From Papilionanthe hookeriana x Papilionanthe teres (taxonomy: Eukaryota; Streptophyta; Magnoliopsida; Asparagales; Orchidaceae): 64,000 nt of DNA. The position numbers and the translations under genes were made by a program. The notes beneath the pieces were generated by a model that was not told where the DNA came from, searched no databases, and saw only the letters and a program-made list of their open reading frames with translations. Location: the NCBI GenBank assembly GCA_022702705.1, contig CM040428.1, positions 104,984,022 to 105,048,021 of the forward strand, given 5' to 3'. Position 1 is the first letter of the stretch; each line of letters begins with the position of its first letter. This document shows positions 22,747 through 33,728 of the stretch, in pieces.

Positions 22747-24046
22747 ATGACAACCCCTATTGACATCCAAACTAATCTGGACTGGGTTAAAAATTCTTAT
22801 GCTGGGGCTGTTGGTCGCGGCTCTGCTACCTTTGATTCTGCCTCTTTGGTTTTTCCTCAAGCTATGCATGATGCTGCTGCTGGGAAGGGAACTTGTCCTT
22901 TCATCAAACCACTTGGTGTCAAAGATGGTTTCCCTGCTGTTTTCTTCACCCCCCAGGAGCTAGAATCTCTTAATGAGGAAGTGAAACTTACTTTGATAGG
23001 AAAATTTGCTTTAGGCCATCCCAAGATGGAGTCGGTCAAAAACTTCTTTGAATCACTTAATTTCGGCAGTACTTGGAAGCTTGGATTATTAGATGGGAGA
23101 CACCTTCTTATAAGCCTGAGTTCGAGAGGAAGACTATGCCAAATTATTTGCCAAACAAGTTGTCACCATAGCGGGAATGGAAATGAAGCTTCTAAAATGG
23201 ACCCCAGATTTTGATCCTAGTAAAGAGCCCCCATAGTCCCCATTTGGTTTAAACTCCCTTCCCTTCCTTACAGATATTTCAATCAAGCAGCTCTTTTTCA
23301 GATTGGGAGGGCCATTGGGACCCCTCTAAGATTGGACCCAACATCTCTACATAGGACTAAACACTGAATATGCAAGGATACAAATTGAGAGGGATATAAC
23401 CCTCCCTGAAGTTCACAAAATCTGGGTGGGTTCTGCTGAAGAGGGACACTGGCAGGAGGTCATCATGCAACAAAGACCCTACTATTGCACACACTGCAGA
23501 ATGTTTGGTCATACCACTGACAAATGTTTTAAGCTGCATCCACCTATCAGGAGATCTACTGCTCAGCTCAGGACTGATTCCAGCTCCCAGATTAATGTGG
23601 GTACAACTAATCTCCTACCCCTTCCACACCAGGGTCCCATGGGCACTGCAGATCCCCCTCCCCCTCCTATTGTTCCCAATGCCACCCCATTGGGATTCCC
23701 CACATCCCCCAACCATACTGCTGCCCCCAGTTTTCCCCCACCAAAAATCACCCCACACATAGGCCCTTCCCACAATCCTACATCCACCTTTCTCCCCCCC
23801 TCCCCTAATAAGCTTAAGACTACTAATGATTCTATGGAGGAAGAATGGGAGATTTATTTTCCCAAAAAAAAGAAAAAGAATAAATTTGAAGTACAAAAAA
23901 CCTCAACACCCTCAAACTCAACCTTCAGGGATTTTTCCCCTACCCCCCCTCTTACTAGGGGAAGAACTAGATCTAGTTCCCACAGATCCTCTTCCCCCTC
24001 CCCCCTCCCTAATTCTCATGATAAACCTCCTTTGTTGGAACATTAG
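22747..24046 (+). pseudogene. LINE-2 ORF1: DUF4283-like RNA-binding protein with zinc knuckle
   Basis: ATG 22747 is chosen because the downstream protein matches the start of ORF1 in LINE-6. The N-terminal half resembles the DUF4283 domain of plant LINE ORF1 proteins, with FALGHPKMESVKNF and LLKWTPDFDPS conserved between copies. The zinc knuckle CTHCRMFGHTTDKC at about 23,490 is intact. A long Pro/Ser-rich tail follows, ending at TAG 24044-24046. Frameshifts near 23,120 and 23,360 and an in-frame stop near 23,235 split it. The last 29 bases overlap the ORF2 start. The expected role is binding the LINE RNA in the ribonucleoprotein. Confidence 0.82.
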
Positions 24047-27000
24047 GGGGATTGCCTGCCCCCAATCTCTAAAAAGACTCATTAACCTAAACAAAAAACA
24101 CACCCCTTGGTGTATTGTTATTTTGGAACCCTTGGTTCATCAAAACCCATCTAAAATTTTAAAAAAATTCCCCAGCTTTACCTTACACTCCAATATAAAT
24201 AATAAGATCTGGCTTCTTTGCGGATCCGAGGTCACTTGGTACGTTCTCATGGACAACTACCAATTTCTCCACCTATCTCTCCAATTTGCTAATCACAAAA
24301 TTTGTGCCACCTTCATCTATGCTTGGTTGCAAGAAACAAGATAAAATTGACTTGTGGAACCACCTCATCACATTCGGCAGCTCTATTGACCATCCTTGGT
24401 TGGTGGGGGGTGATTTTAACTCCATTGCCACCCCGGCTGAAAAATGCGGGGGTAGGCCTCCCATCCCTAGCCGACTCAACTCTTTTAAGGATAACATTCA
24501 CCTTTCCGGCCTCTTTGATCTAGGCTATAAGGGACATCCTTTTACCTGGAAGAGAGGCCAAATGCGGGAAAGGCTAGATAGGTTCCTGGTTAATGAAGCT
24601 TGGCACTCCAATTTCCTCCTCACTTCCATTACCCATCTCCCTTTTCTTTGTTACGATCATAGACCACTTTTACTCACCATCTCTCGCCGCCCCACAGATT
24701 CTCCACCCCCCTTTCGGATACCAAAACTTTTGGTCCACCCACCCCAAGTTTCTTAATCGATTTACCAACGATGGCGGGGGAGGTTCACCCCGATCCCTGG
24801 ACTAAGCCGGGGCTTTTACATCCGAAGACCGGCAAGGCTCTCAAGCATTGGGGTTGGTCTGAATTTGGGGATGTCTTCTCCACTCGTGATGGATGCTTGA
24901 AAAGGAGGTGATTAGAATGGAACAACAAGTCTTAAGGGGTGCGGATTCCGATCTTTTAGTGGTTGCTCAGGCTCATTTATCCAATGCCATTGACATACAA
25001 GATATGTACTTGAAACAAAAAGCCTCGACAAAACATTTCTCGAGAGGGGACAGAAATACAAAATACTTCCATGCTTATATTAAATATAAAAGGAGTTGTA
25101 ACATCATTCATAGCATTAAGGATGATGAGGAAATTGGCTAGCCGACACTATGGCCATTGGCGAAGTGCTCTCGGACACTTCCGACAACTTCTTTCTTCTA
25201 ACAACCACGATAGAGATAATATTTCCACCAACATTCTTGATGAACATTACCGGTATATTAATGCACTGCCCTTAGCTGAGCCCCCTACGAGAGCTGAAAT
25301 GCGGGAGGCTATTAAGAGCATTGACAGCGGCAAATCGCAGGGGCCGGATGGTTTTACTTGCAGATTTCTACAAGAAAGCTTGGCCCACTATCAAATCTGA
25401 AATTACCGATGCCATTACCAGCTTCTTCCTTGGCAAAGATATGATTTATTATTTTAATTCTTCAACCATTGTGCTTGATTCCTAAACACAATGAATTGAA
25501 CACACGGGATCGGTTCGAGCCTATAAACTTGACTTCGTGATAAGTAAAGTGCTCAGCAAAATCCTGGTCCTAAGGATTCAACCTCACCTAAACAAGATCA
25601 TCAGCCTAAATCAGACTGCCTTCATTAAAGGTAGATCTATTTACGATAATGTCTCGTTAGCTCATGAGATGTTATTGGACATCAACAAGAAATGCGGGGG
25701 GAAACTTAATCTACAAGCTTGATATCCAAAAGGCTTATGACACAATCAATTGGGATTTCATTTTGGATGTGTTAGCGCCAAAGGTTTCAACCCCGACTTT
25801 TGCAACCTGATCCATAGATGGCTTCAAAATAACTCCCATTCCATTCGATTAATGGTTCGGTTTGGGGACCCTTCACTGCCACCGGGGTGCAAGCAAGGGG
25901 ACCCCCTCTCCCCAACTCTCTTTATTATTGCAATGGATTATTTCTCTTACATGATCAACCAAGTATACAAGCATCACCCACGGTAAATTTTCACCACAGT
26001 TCAAATATCATTATTTCTCATCGATTTATGCGAGATGACCTCATGATTTTCTCCAATGCATCCAAGAAGGTTCGTTAAATATATTCAAAGCTGCATCCAA
26101 ATGTTTCAAAATCAGTCTGGGCTAAAGTTTAATAGAGCTAAATGTCAGATCCTTTTTTCCAAAAGGGTGTCCCAGGAAGCAAAACACTGGATTCTTAATC
26201 ACACAGGTTTCTCCAGCACCAACCTTCCTATCAAGTACCTTGGGGTCCATCTAAGCACTGGCAGAAGCAAGCAAAACCATTTTGATGAGGTCCAACAAAG
26301 GATTTGTAACTACTTATCTAACTGGACTCACCTATACCTATCTACTTGGTGGGAGGATTACCTTGCTTAAAAGCATCCTAACTACTTTACCAAATTACCT
26401 CATGCAAATGACTACTATGAAAAAGAGCACCCGGACCCGATTGGAAACGACTTTCAACCACTTTTTATGGGTCGGTACGAGCAAGAAGATTCATTGGGCT
26501 GCTTGGAGGAAGCTGGCTAAACCACGTGGAGTGGGGGATTAGGCTTCAAGTGTCTAAGTCATCTTCTCAAAATCAACCATTACAAACTTTGGATTAATTT
26601 CGGGGCTCGAACCTCTCTTTGGGCTTTATATCTTAATGGTAAATGCTGAGACACATTCACCCCTCATTAGCTCTTGCTAGACTGGGTGATTCTAGAATAC
26701 TGGAAAGCCATGTTGAAAATTAAGCGGGAAGATGAGAACCTATATTTATGGCAGCTAGGCAAAGGAAAGATCAACTTTTGGTTGGACCGGTGGTGTCCCC
26801 ATGATCGGCTTCAACCACACACTCTGCTAGAGACTTTAATCTCTTGGTTGCTGATTCTCTGGGAGGAGGACCAGCTGGTCTATCCCTTTCCTCCACTCCA
26901 TTCTCACTTGTTTCCTCGGCTAACAAGGTTAACACCATACCATTTGACGGATCCAAGCATGACACTATTTATAGAACTAACAAAAACCAAAGTTTCTCCA

Positions 27001-28047
27001 AGGAGATTTATGATAAACTTGTACACTTGGGAGAGTGTACCACGGGGTGAGATCTGCTGGAACAAGTTCTTATCCCCTCTATGGCATTTTTACGTTGGAG
27101 ACTGCATTCGGGAACCTCCTTCCCATCGATGATATCCTTAAACTCGAGGGATTGAGAGGCCCTTCTTGCTTGCAGGTTATGTCATTTGGAGGAAGAATCA
27201 ATCAACCACCTGTTCTATGCTTGCAGGTTCTCCCAGCAGGTTTGGACTCAGTTCCTCCAGCACACTAATTTAAATACTATACAGTTACAGTGGAATCATC
27301 TGGTTACCTGCTGGCAAGATTGGCAGAAAGCTGGGATTACTGCTATCCCTCTTTTCATTGCATGGTTCATTTGGATGGCTAGAAACAAGACTACTTTTGA
27401 TAATATCCCTCTAGATGCTAAAACTGTTACTAGCCATTGTTTAGCCTATGTGCTTAAGCTAATCAAACTTAAGAACTTCCCCAATATTTGCTCCCAAAAC
27501 TCCTTTCCTAAAACTGCCTCCCTCAGGATCACTAAAGTAGCTTGGTTTCCCCGACCCAAAGCTGGATCAAGGTCAACAACGATGGCTGCTACAAACTTGC
27601 TCGGGGTGGCATTGGAGGCATATTCGAAATCACAAGGGTAAATGTTTACTCTATTTTATGGCCCCTATTGTTGCTTGTGATGCATTAGATGCTTGAACTT
27701 CAAGTCTGTACTATTGGGCATTAAAGGTGGTCATCCACCTCAGCTGGTCTCCCCTCATTCCGGAATGTGACTCTATGGATCTGATAACTCTTGTTTCAAC
27801 ATATGCTACACATAACAGGCATGCCATCAACTGGACAGCTAATTTCTGGGCCCATAAGATCAAAATTCTCACTACTAAGGTGCAGGTCCAGTTTCAGTTC
27901 ATTTTCAGGGAGGGGAACAAGCCAGCTGATTGGATTGCTAACATGGGAACTCTCACCTCCAACCTTGCTCTTTCCACCACTCCTTCTCCGATGCTCGGAC
28001 AACTAATTGCTTGGAGATCTGTCGACTATCCCTCATCTCGAGGCTGA
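24018..28047 (+). pseudogene. LINE-2 ORF2: endonuclease, RT, zf-RVT, RNase H (heavily broken)
   Basis: ATG 24018 (MINLLCWNIRG) lies inside the end of ORF1. Endonuclease motifs are LEPLV, GGDFNS and CYDHRPLL. RT is recognisable from KSQGPDGF (about 25,330), GRSIYDNVSLAHE, KLNLQA/DIQKAYD and KQGDPLSPTLF (about 25,900). The YADD motif is degraded to MRDDLMIF (about 26,030). RNase H survives near 27,560-27,990 with FREGNKPADWIA. More than ten frameshifts occur. Compared with LINE-3, many changes turn CAA into CGA, CAG into CGG and CTG into TCG, altering conserved residues such as Lys to Glu in ILKLKGLRG. It is either strongly decayed or damaged by sequencing error. Confidence 0.8.
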
Positions 28048-28286
28048 ATCACTAACTTTGCCTTGCTTGCATGGTCTTGTCTCGGCTCCTCTTTTTGTTC
28101 GAGCTTGTCACTTGTACTCTGTTTAACCTTGTTTCACCATTGTGTTACCCTTTCTCGGTGGTTTTGTCTTGGTAGGGGCTGCCATTAGCTTTTGTTTTTG
28201 TTAGTTCCGCAAGCCCTCCTACCTATTTTTGTACCTATTTCTGATTTTTTCAACATGTAGGGGCCTACTTGCCCTTCCTTTTAAAA

Positions 28287-28289
<3 letters not shown>

Positions 28290-28314
<25 letters not shown>
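28290..28314. repeat. (TA)n between LINE-2 and LINE-3 tails
   Basis: A short TA tract lies between the A-run ending LINE-2 and the T-run (28,318-28,330) that is the tail of minus-strand LINE-3. It is the centre of a large inverted repeat. Confidence 0.9.
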
Positions 28315-28317
<3 letters not shown>

Positions 28318-30699
28318 TTTTTTTTTTTTTAAAGGAAAGGGCAATGGAGCCCCTACATGTTGAAAAGCAAAATAATTACAAAAATGGTAGAAGGGCTTGC
28401 AGAACTAACAAAAGAATCTAAATGCAGCCCCTACCAAGACAAAACCTCCGAGAGATGATACCACATGAGTGAAACAAGGTCATAACTAAGTACATATGAC
28501 AGTCAGCTCAAAAGCAGGAGCTGAGACAGGACCAGGCAGCAAGGCAAAACTAGTTGTTCAGCCTGAGATGAGGGATAGTCAGCAGATCTCTAGCAATTAG
28601 TTGTCTGAGAAATGGAGATGGAATGGTGGAAAGAGCAAGGTTGGAGGTGAGAACTCCCATATTAGCAATCCAATCAGCTGGCTTGTTCCCTTCCCTAAAA
28701 ATGAACTGAAACTGAACATGCACCTTAGTAGTGAGAAGTTTGATCTTATGAGCCCGTAAATTAGTCGTCCGAGTTGATGGCTTGCCCGTTATGTGTAGTG
28801 TTTGTTGATACAAGTGTTACCAGCTCCATAGAATCACATTCCACAATGAGAGGAGACCAGTTAAGGTGGACAGCCAGCCTTAATGCCCAATAGACAGCTT
28901 GAAGTTCTGCATCCAAGGCATCACAGGCAACAATAGGGGCCATAAAATAGAGTAAACATTTACCCTTGTGATTTCTGAATATGCCCCCAATGCCACCACG
29001 TGCAAGTTTATAGCAGCCATCAATGTTCACCTTTATCCGGTTTTGGGTTGGGGAAACCAAAAAACTTTGGTAATTCGGGGGAAGTGGTTCGGGAGAGAGG
29101 TTTTGGGAGCAAATGTTGGGGAAGTTTTTAAACTTGATTAGTTTAAGTACATAAGAGAGACAATGACTAGTAACAGTTTTAACAACTTGAGGGGTGTTAT
29201 CAAAAGTAGCATTGTTTCTAGCCATCCAAATGAACCATGCAATGAGTAGTGGAATAGCGATATTCCCGACGTTACGCCAATCTTGCCGGCAAGTAACCGG
29301 ATGATTCCAATGTAACCGTAGAGTATTTAAATTGGTGTCTTTGGAGGAACTGAGTCCAAACCTGCTGGGAGAAATTACAAGCATAGAAAAGGTGGTTGAT
29401 TGATTCTTCCTCCATATGACATAATCTGCAGCAGGAAGGGCCTCTCAATCCCTTGAGTTTAAGAATATCATCAGTGGGAAGGATGTTCCTGAACAGTCTC
29501 CAGCAGAAAAATGCCATAGAAGGGGATAAGAACTTATTCCAACAGATCTCACCCCAGGGTACACTCTCCCAGTGTACAAGTTTATCATAAATCTCCTTGG
29601 AGAAACTTTGATTTTTGTTAGTTCTGTAAATAGTGTCAGGCTTGGACCTGTCAAAAGGTATGGTATTGACCTTGTTAGCTGAGGAATCAGTGAGGATGGA
29701 GTGGAGGAAAGGAATAGACCAGTGGTCCTCCTCCCAGCAATCAGCAACCAAGAGGTTAATGTCCCTAGCAGGTGTGTGTGGTTGGAGCCAGTCATGAGGA
29801 CACCACTGATCCAACCAAAAATTGATCTTGCCTTTGCCAAGTTGCCATAAGTACAAGTTTTCAGCTTCCTGCTTAATCTTCATCATAGCTTTCCAGATTC
29901 TAGAGTCACCCAGTCTAGCAGTGGCCAATGAGGGGTGAATGTGTCTGCAGTACTTACCATTAAGATATAAGGCCCAGAGAGAGGTTTGAGCCCTGAAATT
30001 AATCCAAAGTTTGCAATGGTTTATTTTGAGTAGGTGACTTAGACACTTGAAGCCTAGTCCACCAGCCCAAAGAGGTTTGGCCAGTTTCCTCCAAGCAGCC
30101 CAATGAATCTGTTTGCCTTTACCAGCCCATAAAAAGTGGTTGAAAGCTGTTTCCAACTGGGTTTGAGTACTCTTTTTCATAGTAGTCATTTGCATGAGGT
30201 AATTTGGCAAAGTAGTTAGGATGCTTTTGAGTAAGGTAATCCTCCCTCCAGTAGATAGGTATAGGTGTGTCCAGTTAGATAAGTAGTTACAAATCCTTTG
30301 TTGAACCTCATCAAAATGGTTTTGCTTGCTTCTGCCAGTGCTTAGATGGACTCCAAGGTACTTGATAGGAAGGTTGGTGCTGGTGAAACCTGTGTGATTA
30401 AGAATCCAGTGCTTAGCCTCCTGGGACACCCTTTTGGAGAAAAGGATCTGACATTTAGCTCTGTTAAACTTGAGCCCAGATTGATTTTGAAACATTTGAA
30501 TGCAATTCGGATATATTTAACGACCTTCTTGGATGCATTGGAGAAAATCATGAGGTCATCTGCATAAATCGGTGAGAAATTGTGATATTTGAGCTATGGT
30601 GAAAGTTTACCGGGGGTGATGCTTGTATAATTGATTGATCATGGAAGAGAAATAATCCATTGCAATAATAAAGAGAGTTGGGGAGAGGGGGTCCCCTTA
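28318..30699 (-). mobile_element. LINE-3: 5'-truncated LINE, tail to tail with LINE-2
   Basis: The minus-strand copy starts in RT right at a TA tract (30,700) and ends with acatgtaggggctcc, cctttcctttaaa and an A-run. Its nucleotide sequence is roughly 93% identical by eye to the matching part of LINE-2 over the stretches compared. Confidence 0.9.
28550..30699 (-). pseudogene. LINE-3 ORF2 fragment: RT core to RNase H
   Basis: The fragment begins at the GDPLSPTLF motif of RT. After a frameshift near 30,490, one frame stays open for about 400 codons (30,495-29,272), covering IKYLGVHL, the RT thumb and the zf-RVT motif FCWRLFRNILPTDDIL. Another frameshift near 29,300 leads to RNase H (29,384-28,761), with NIDGCY, DAELQAVYWAL and VECDSMELV, then FREGNKPADWIA after a further shift near 28,780. 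The RNase H catalytic Asp and Glu residues are kept. No endonuclease or ORF1 is present because of 5' truncation. Confidence 0.85.
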
Positions 30700-30702
30700 C
30701 AC

Positions 30703-30775
<73 letters not shown>

Positions 30776-30843
30776 TAAATATAAATATATATATGTATAT
30801 ATATATATATATATAAATATAAATATATATATGAATATATATA
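30700..30843. repeat. (TA)n tract between the 5' ends of LINE-3 and LINE-4
   Basis: About 144 bp of TA repeats with occasional ataaat interruptions. Both adjoining LINEs are truncated exactly at its edges. Confidence 0.95.
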
Positions 30844-33470
30844 GGCTTGGAATTTTTGCCACCCTGAAGTGGTTGCTGCAGTTCAAGGTTTCTTTAATGG
30901 CATTGATCTTAATCAATACTTCTACTCATCTAACACTGTGCTCATCCCTAAAACAAATGCTCCTGTAAATTGGAACCACTACAGACCTATAAGTCTAACT
31001 TCAGTGATAAGCAAGCTAATTAGCAAAGTTATTGTGGGGAGATTACAACCTCATCTGGACAAAATTATTAGCCCTCAGCAGTCAGCTTTTGTGAAAGGAA
31101 GGTCCATAACTGACAATGTTCTGCTTGCCCAGGAATTACTTCTTGATCTTGACAAAACATGTAGGGGAGGTAACATCATATACAAACTTGACATTAAGAA
31201 AGCATATGATATTGTAGATTGGAACTTCATTCTCGAAGTGCTTGCATGCCGAGGCTTTCCACCTGAGTTCTGCCAAATGATCAAAAGATGGCTGAAGTTC
31301 AACCATCACTCAATTCTGGTAAATGGTCAGTGCTGGGGAGGTTTCCAAGCTACCAGAGGTCTTAAACAGGGAGACCCTCTTTCCCCCTCCATTTTTATAT
31401 TAGTGATGGATTATCTCTCTAGACTCCTTGAAGCTCAAATTTCTCCTCACCACTATGCTAGATACCACCATAAATCAAATGTTATCATCTCACATCTATT
31501 GTATGCTGATGATCTGATGTTATTTTCCAGAGCTTCCAAACCAGTACGTCAAGAGAGTTAATGAATGCCTTACTCAATTCCAAAATATTTACGGGCTCCA
31601 ATTTAACAAATCCAAATGTGAATTGATCTTCTCTAGTAACACCGAACGACCTGACTCTGTCATCTGGATTACTAGCTATCTTGGATTTTCTACTTGCATC
31701 TCTTCCTATGAAATACACAGGAGTGCTTCGATCGAGGGGAAATCTAAGCGGCTCCACTTTGATGAGATCATTGGTAAGCTGAATACCCAACTCTCTAATT
31801 GGGATAATTCTTATTTATCGATGGGGGAAGAATCACTCTACTTCACGGTATCCTTACCACCTTCCCTAATTATGTTCTCCAAATGGCTTGTTTAAAGAAA
31901 AGCTCCGGAATCAAATTGAAAGAATTTTCGATAGGTTTCTTTAGTGCAGTCGAGAGGAAGCAAATGCATCGGGCAAGTTGGCGAAACTTGCCAAACCTAC
32001 TGGGCTGGAGGATTGGGTTTCAAAGGGTTGCATCATCTGCGGAAAGTCAATTTGCGCAAGTTATGGGTGGAATTCGGACAACGAAGTCTCTATGGGCACT
32101 TTACTTGACGGGAAAATATTGTAAAGATAGCCACCACGGCTTGGCCCAAATTAAACCGAGGTTGCTCTAGAATTTGGAAACAAATGCTTATCAATAGAGA
32201 TCTGGCTGAATCACTTTTCACATGGGAGCTTGGTCAAGGGAAGATTATGTTACTGGCGGGATACTTGGTGCCCACTTGAAATGAAGATTGCTATCCCACA
32301 TACAAACCATCGGCTTTTCCTGTGGCTACCTGTGGGACAATAACCATTGGTCCCTCACTAAGCTTCGAGGAATTGCTTGATTGATTTCTACGCTCAACGG
32401 GTTTCTACTTATTCATTTTGATACTTCCCGACTGACAAAATTATACGGCGGAATGGTAAGCCCCACGACCTTACTAAGCATATCTACCACACCATTTACA
32501 ATTGGCACGACATTACTTGGGGCAAACATATCCGGAACAATTATCTAACTCCATCCATGTCTTTCTTCATGCTGGAGGCTCTTTCACCATCTACTTCCTA
32601 CTGATGACATCCTCGAACTCAAGGGAATTAGAGGACCTTCAAAGTGCTACCTACGTGGGACTAGCTGTTGAATCTCTGCGACATCTTTTCTTTAAGCTGT
32701 CACTTTTCTCGGGAAGTACGGAGAGGTGTGATCAATTTATTAAACATAAATACTATTCTACTTGATTGGAAGGACATATCCACTGCTTTGGCGGCAATGG
32801 AATAAAGCTAATTTAGTGGTCTGTCCCTTTTCGATTGCATGGTTCATGCGGATGCACGGGAACAAAGTAAAAAATGAGGAGGAGAGCAGCAAAGTATTAG
32901 CTTGTGGTAACAAATTGTCGAGCCTTCTTGACTAAAATCATACTTTGGAAGCACTTCCCCAACATTCTTCACTATCCTACCCTTCTTCACCCTAAGCGAG
33001 TTTAAGATTATTTTAGTTAATTGGAAGGCTCCTCTCTCCCCTTTCATTAAAGTTAACAACGATGGGGCTTTTGCGAGCTGGTCTGTGCGGGTGTGGTGGT
33101 GTGTTCGGGGATCCATATGGCAAGTGTATCTGTCTCTTCCATTCTCCTACTTGTGTGGTGATGCTTTAGAAGCCGAGTTAATGACTGATTTTAGGCTATA
33201 CATGTGGCCATTTCCTGCCATTGGCATAATATCCTTGTGGAATGTGACTACGCCACTATTACGCAATACTTACATAACACTCTCCATCCTCCTTGGCATC
33301 TTTCAAATTGGATACATAAGATCGAGAAGACTCTCCCAACAATGTAATATCCAGTTCTCTTTCATTTACGAGAGAAGGTAATAGGCCCTGCTAATTGGCT
33401 AGCTAGGAAAGCCCTCCACTCTCGACGAGTCCTTGTGTCAGTTCGCCCTCCTCCTACCACCTTGTGTTGG
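30844..33470 (+). pseudogene. LINE-4 ORF2 fragment: RT to RNase H
   Basis: RT is open and well conserved from 30,869 to 31,561. It shows HYRPISLTSVISKLISK, KGRSITDNVLLAQE, KLDIKKAYDIVDWNF, KQGDPLSPSIF and catalytic LYADDLMLFSRASKP. After 31,560 the quality falls sharply, with repeated frameshifts and stops through the thumb, zf-RVT (about 32,560-32,690) and a remnant RNase H near 33,050-33,400. The decayed half carries the same CAA-to-CGA and CTG-to-TCG type changes as LINE-2 (for example cttcgatcgagggg at about 31,727). The contrast between an intact first part and a broken second part is odd for uniform neutral decay. Confidence 0.8.
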
Positions 33471-33620
33471 AAGTATGTCGGGGTACAGTATAGGGTGTGG
33501 TGTGTAGCATCTTATACCACCATAGTATTTTTGGTTACTTGATCGGGGTATGTAATTGTTTTCTTTCATCATTAACATGTAGGGAGCTACTCTAGCTCTT
33601 TCCTTTAAAAAAAAAAAAAA
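30844..33620 (+). mobile_element. LINE-4: 5'-truncated LINE
   Basis: It starts in RT at the TA tract and ends acatgtagggagctactc, then ctttccttt plus 14 A, followed by (TA)n. Orientation is opposite to LINE-3 on its left and LINE-5 on its right. Confidence 0.88.
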
Positions 33621-33660
33621 TATATATATATATATATATGTTTATATACATATATATATA

Positions 33661-33724
<64 letters not shown>
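33621..33724. repeat. (TA)n between LINE-4 and LINE-5 tails
   Basis: About 104 bp of TA repeats with a few tg interruptions, sitting between two LINE 3' ends that face each other. Confidence 0.95.

Positions 33725-33728
<4 letters not shown>

Larger units (their letters stand above)
22438..28290 (+). mobile_element. LINE-2: full-length L1-type LINE
   Basis: It includes a 5' UTR (22,438-22,746, with a T-rich run near 22,697), ORF1, ORF2 and a 3' UTR ending in acatgtaggggcc, then ccttttaaaaaaa and (TA)n. Both flanks are TA tracts. It is the copy with the most single-base lesions, and many of its differences from LINE-3 follow one substitution pattern (see findings). Confidence 0.9.

Noticed and set aside
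28318..33620. LINE-3 and LINE-4 as one twin-primed (inverted) insertion
   Set aside because: Each has its own 3' UTR and tail and they belong to different sequence variants, so two insertions are simpler.
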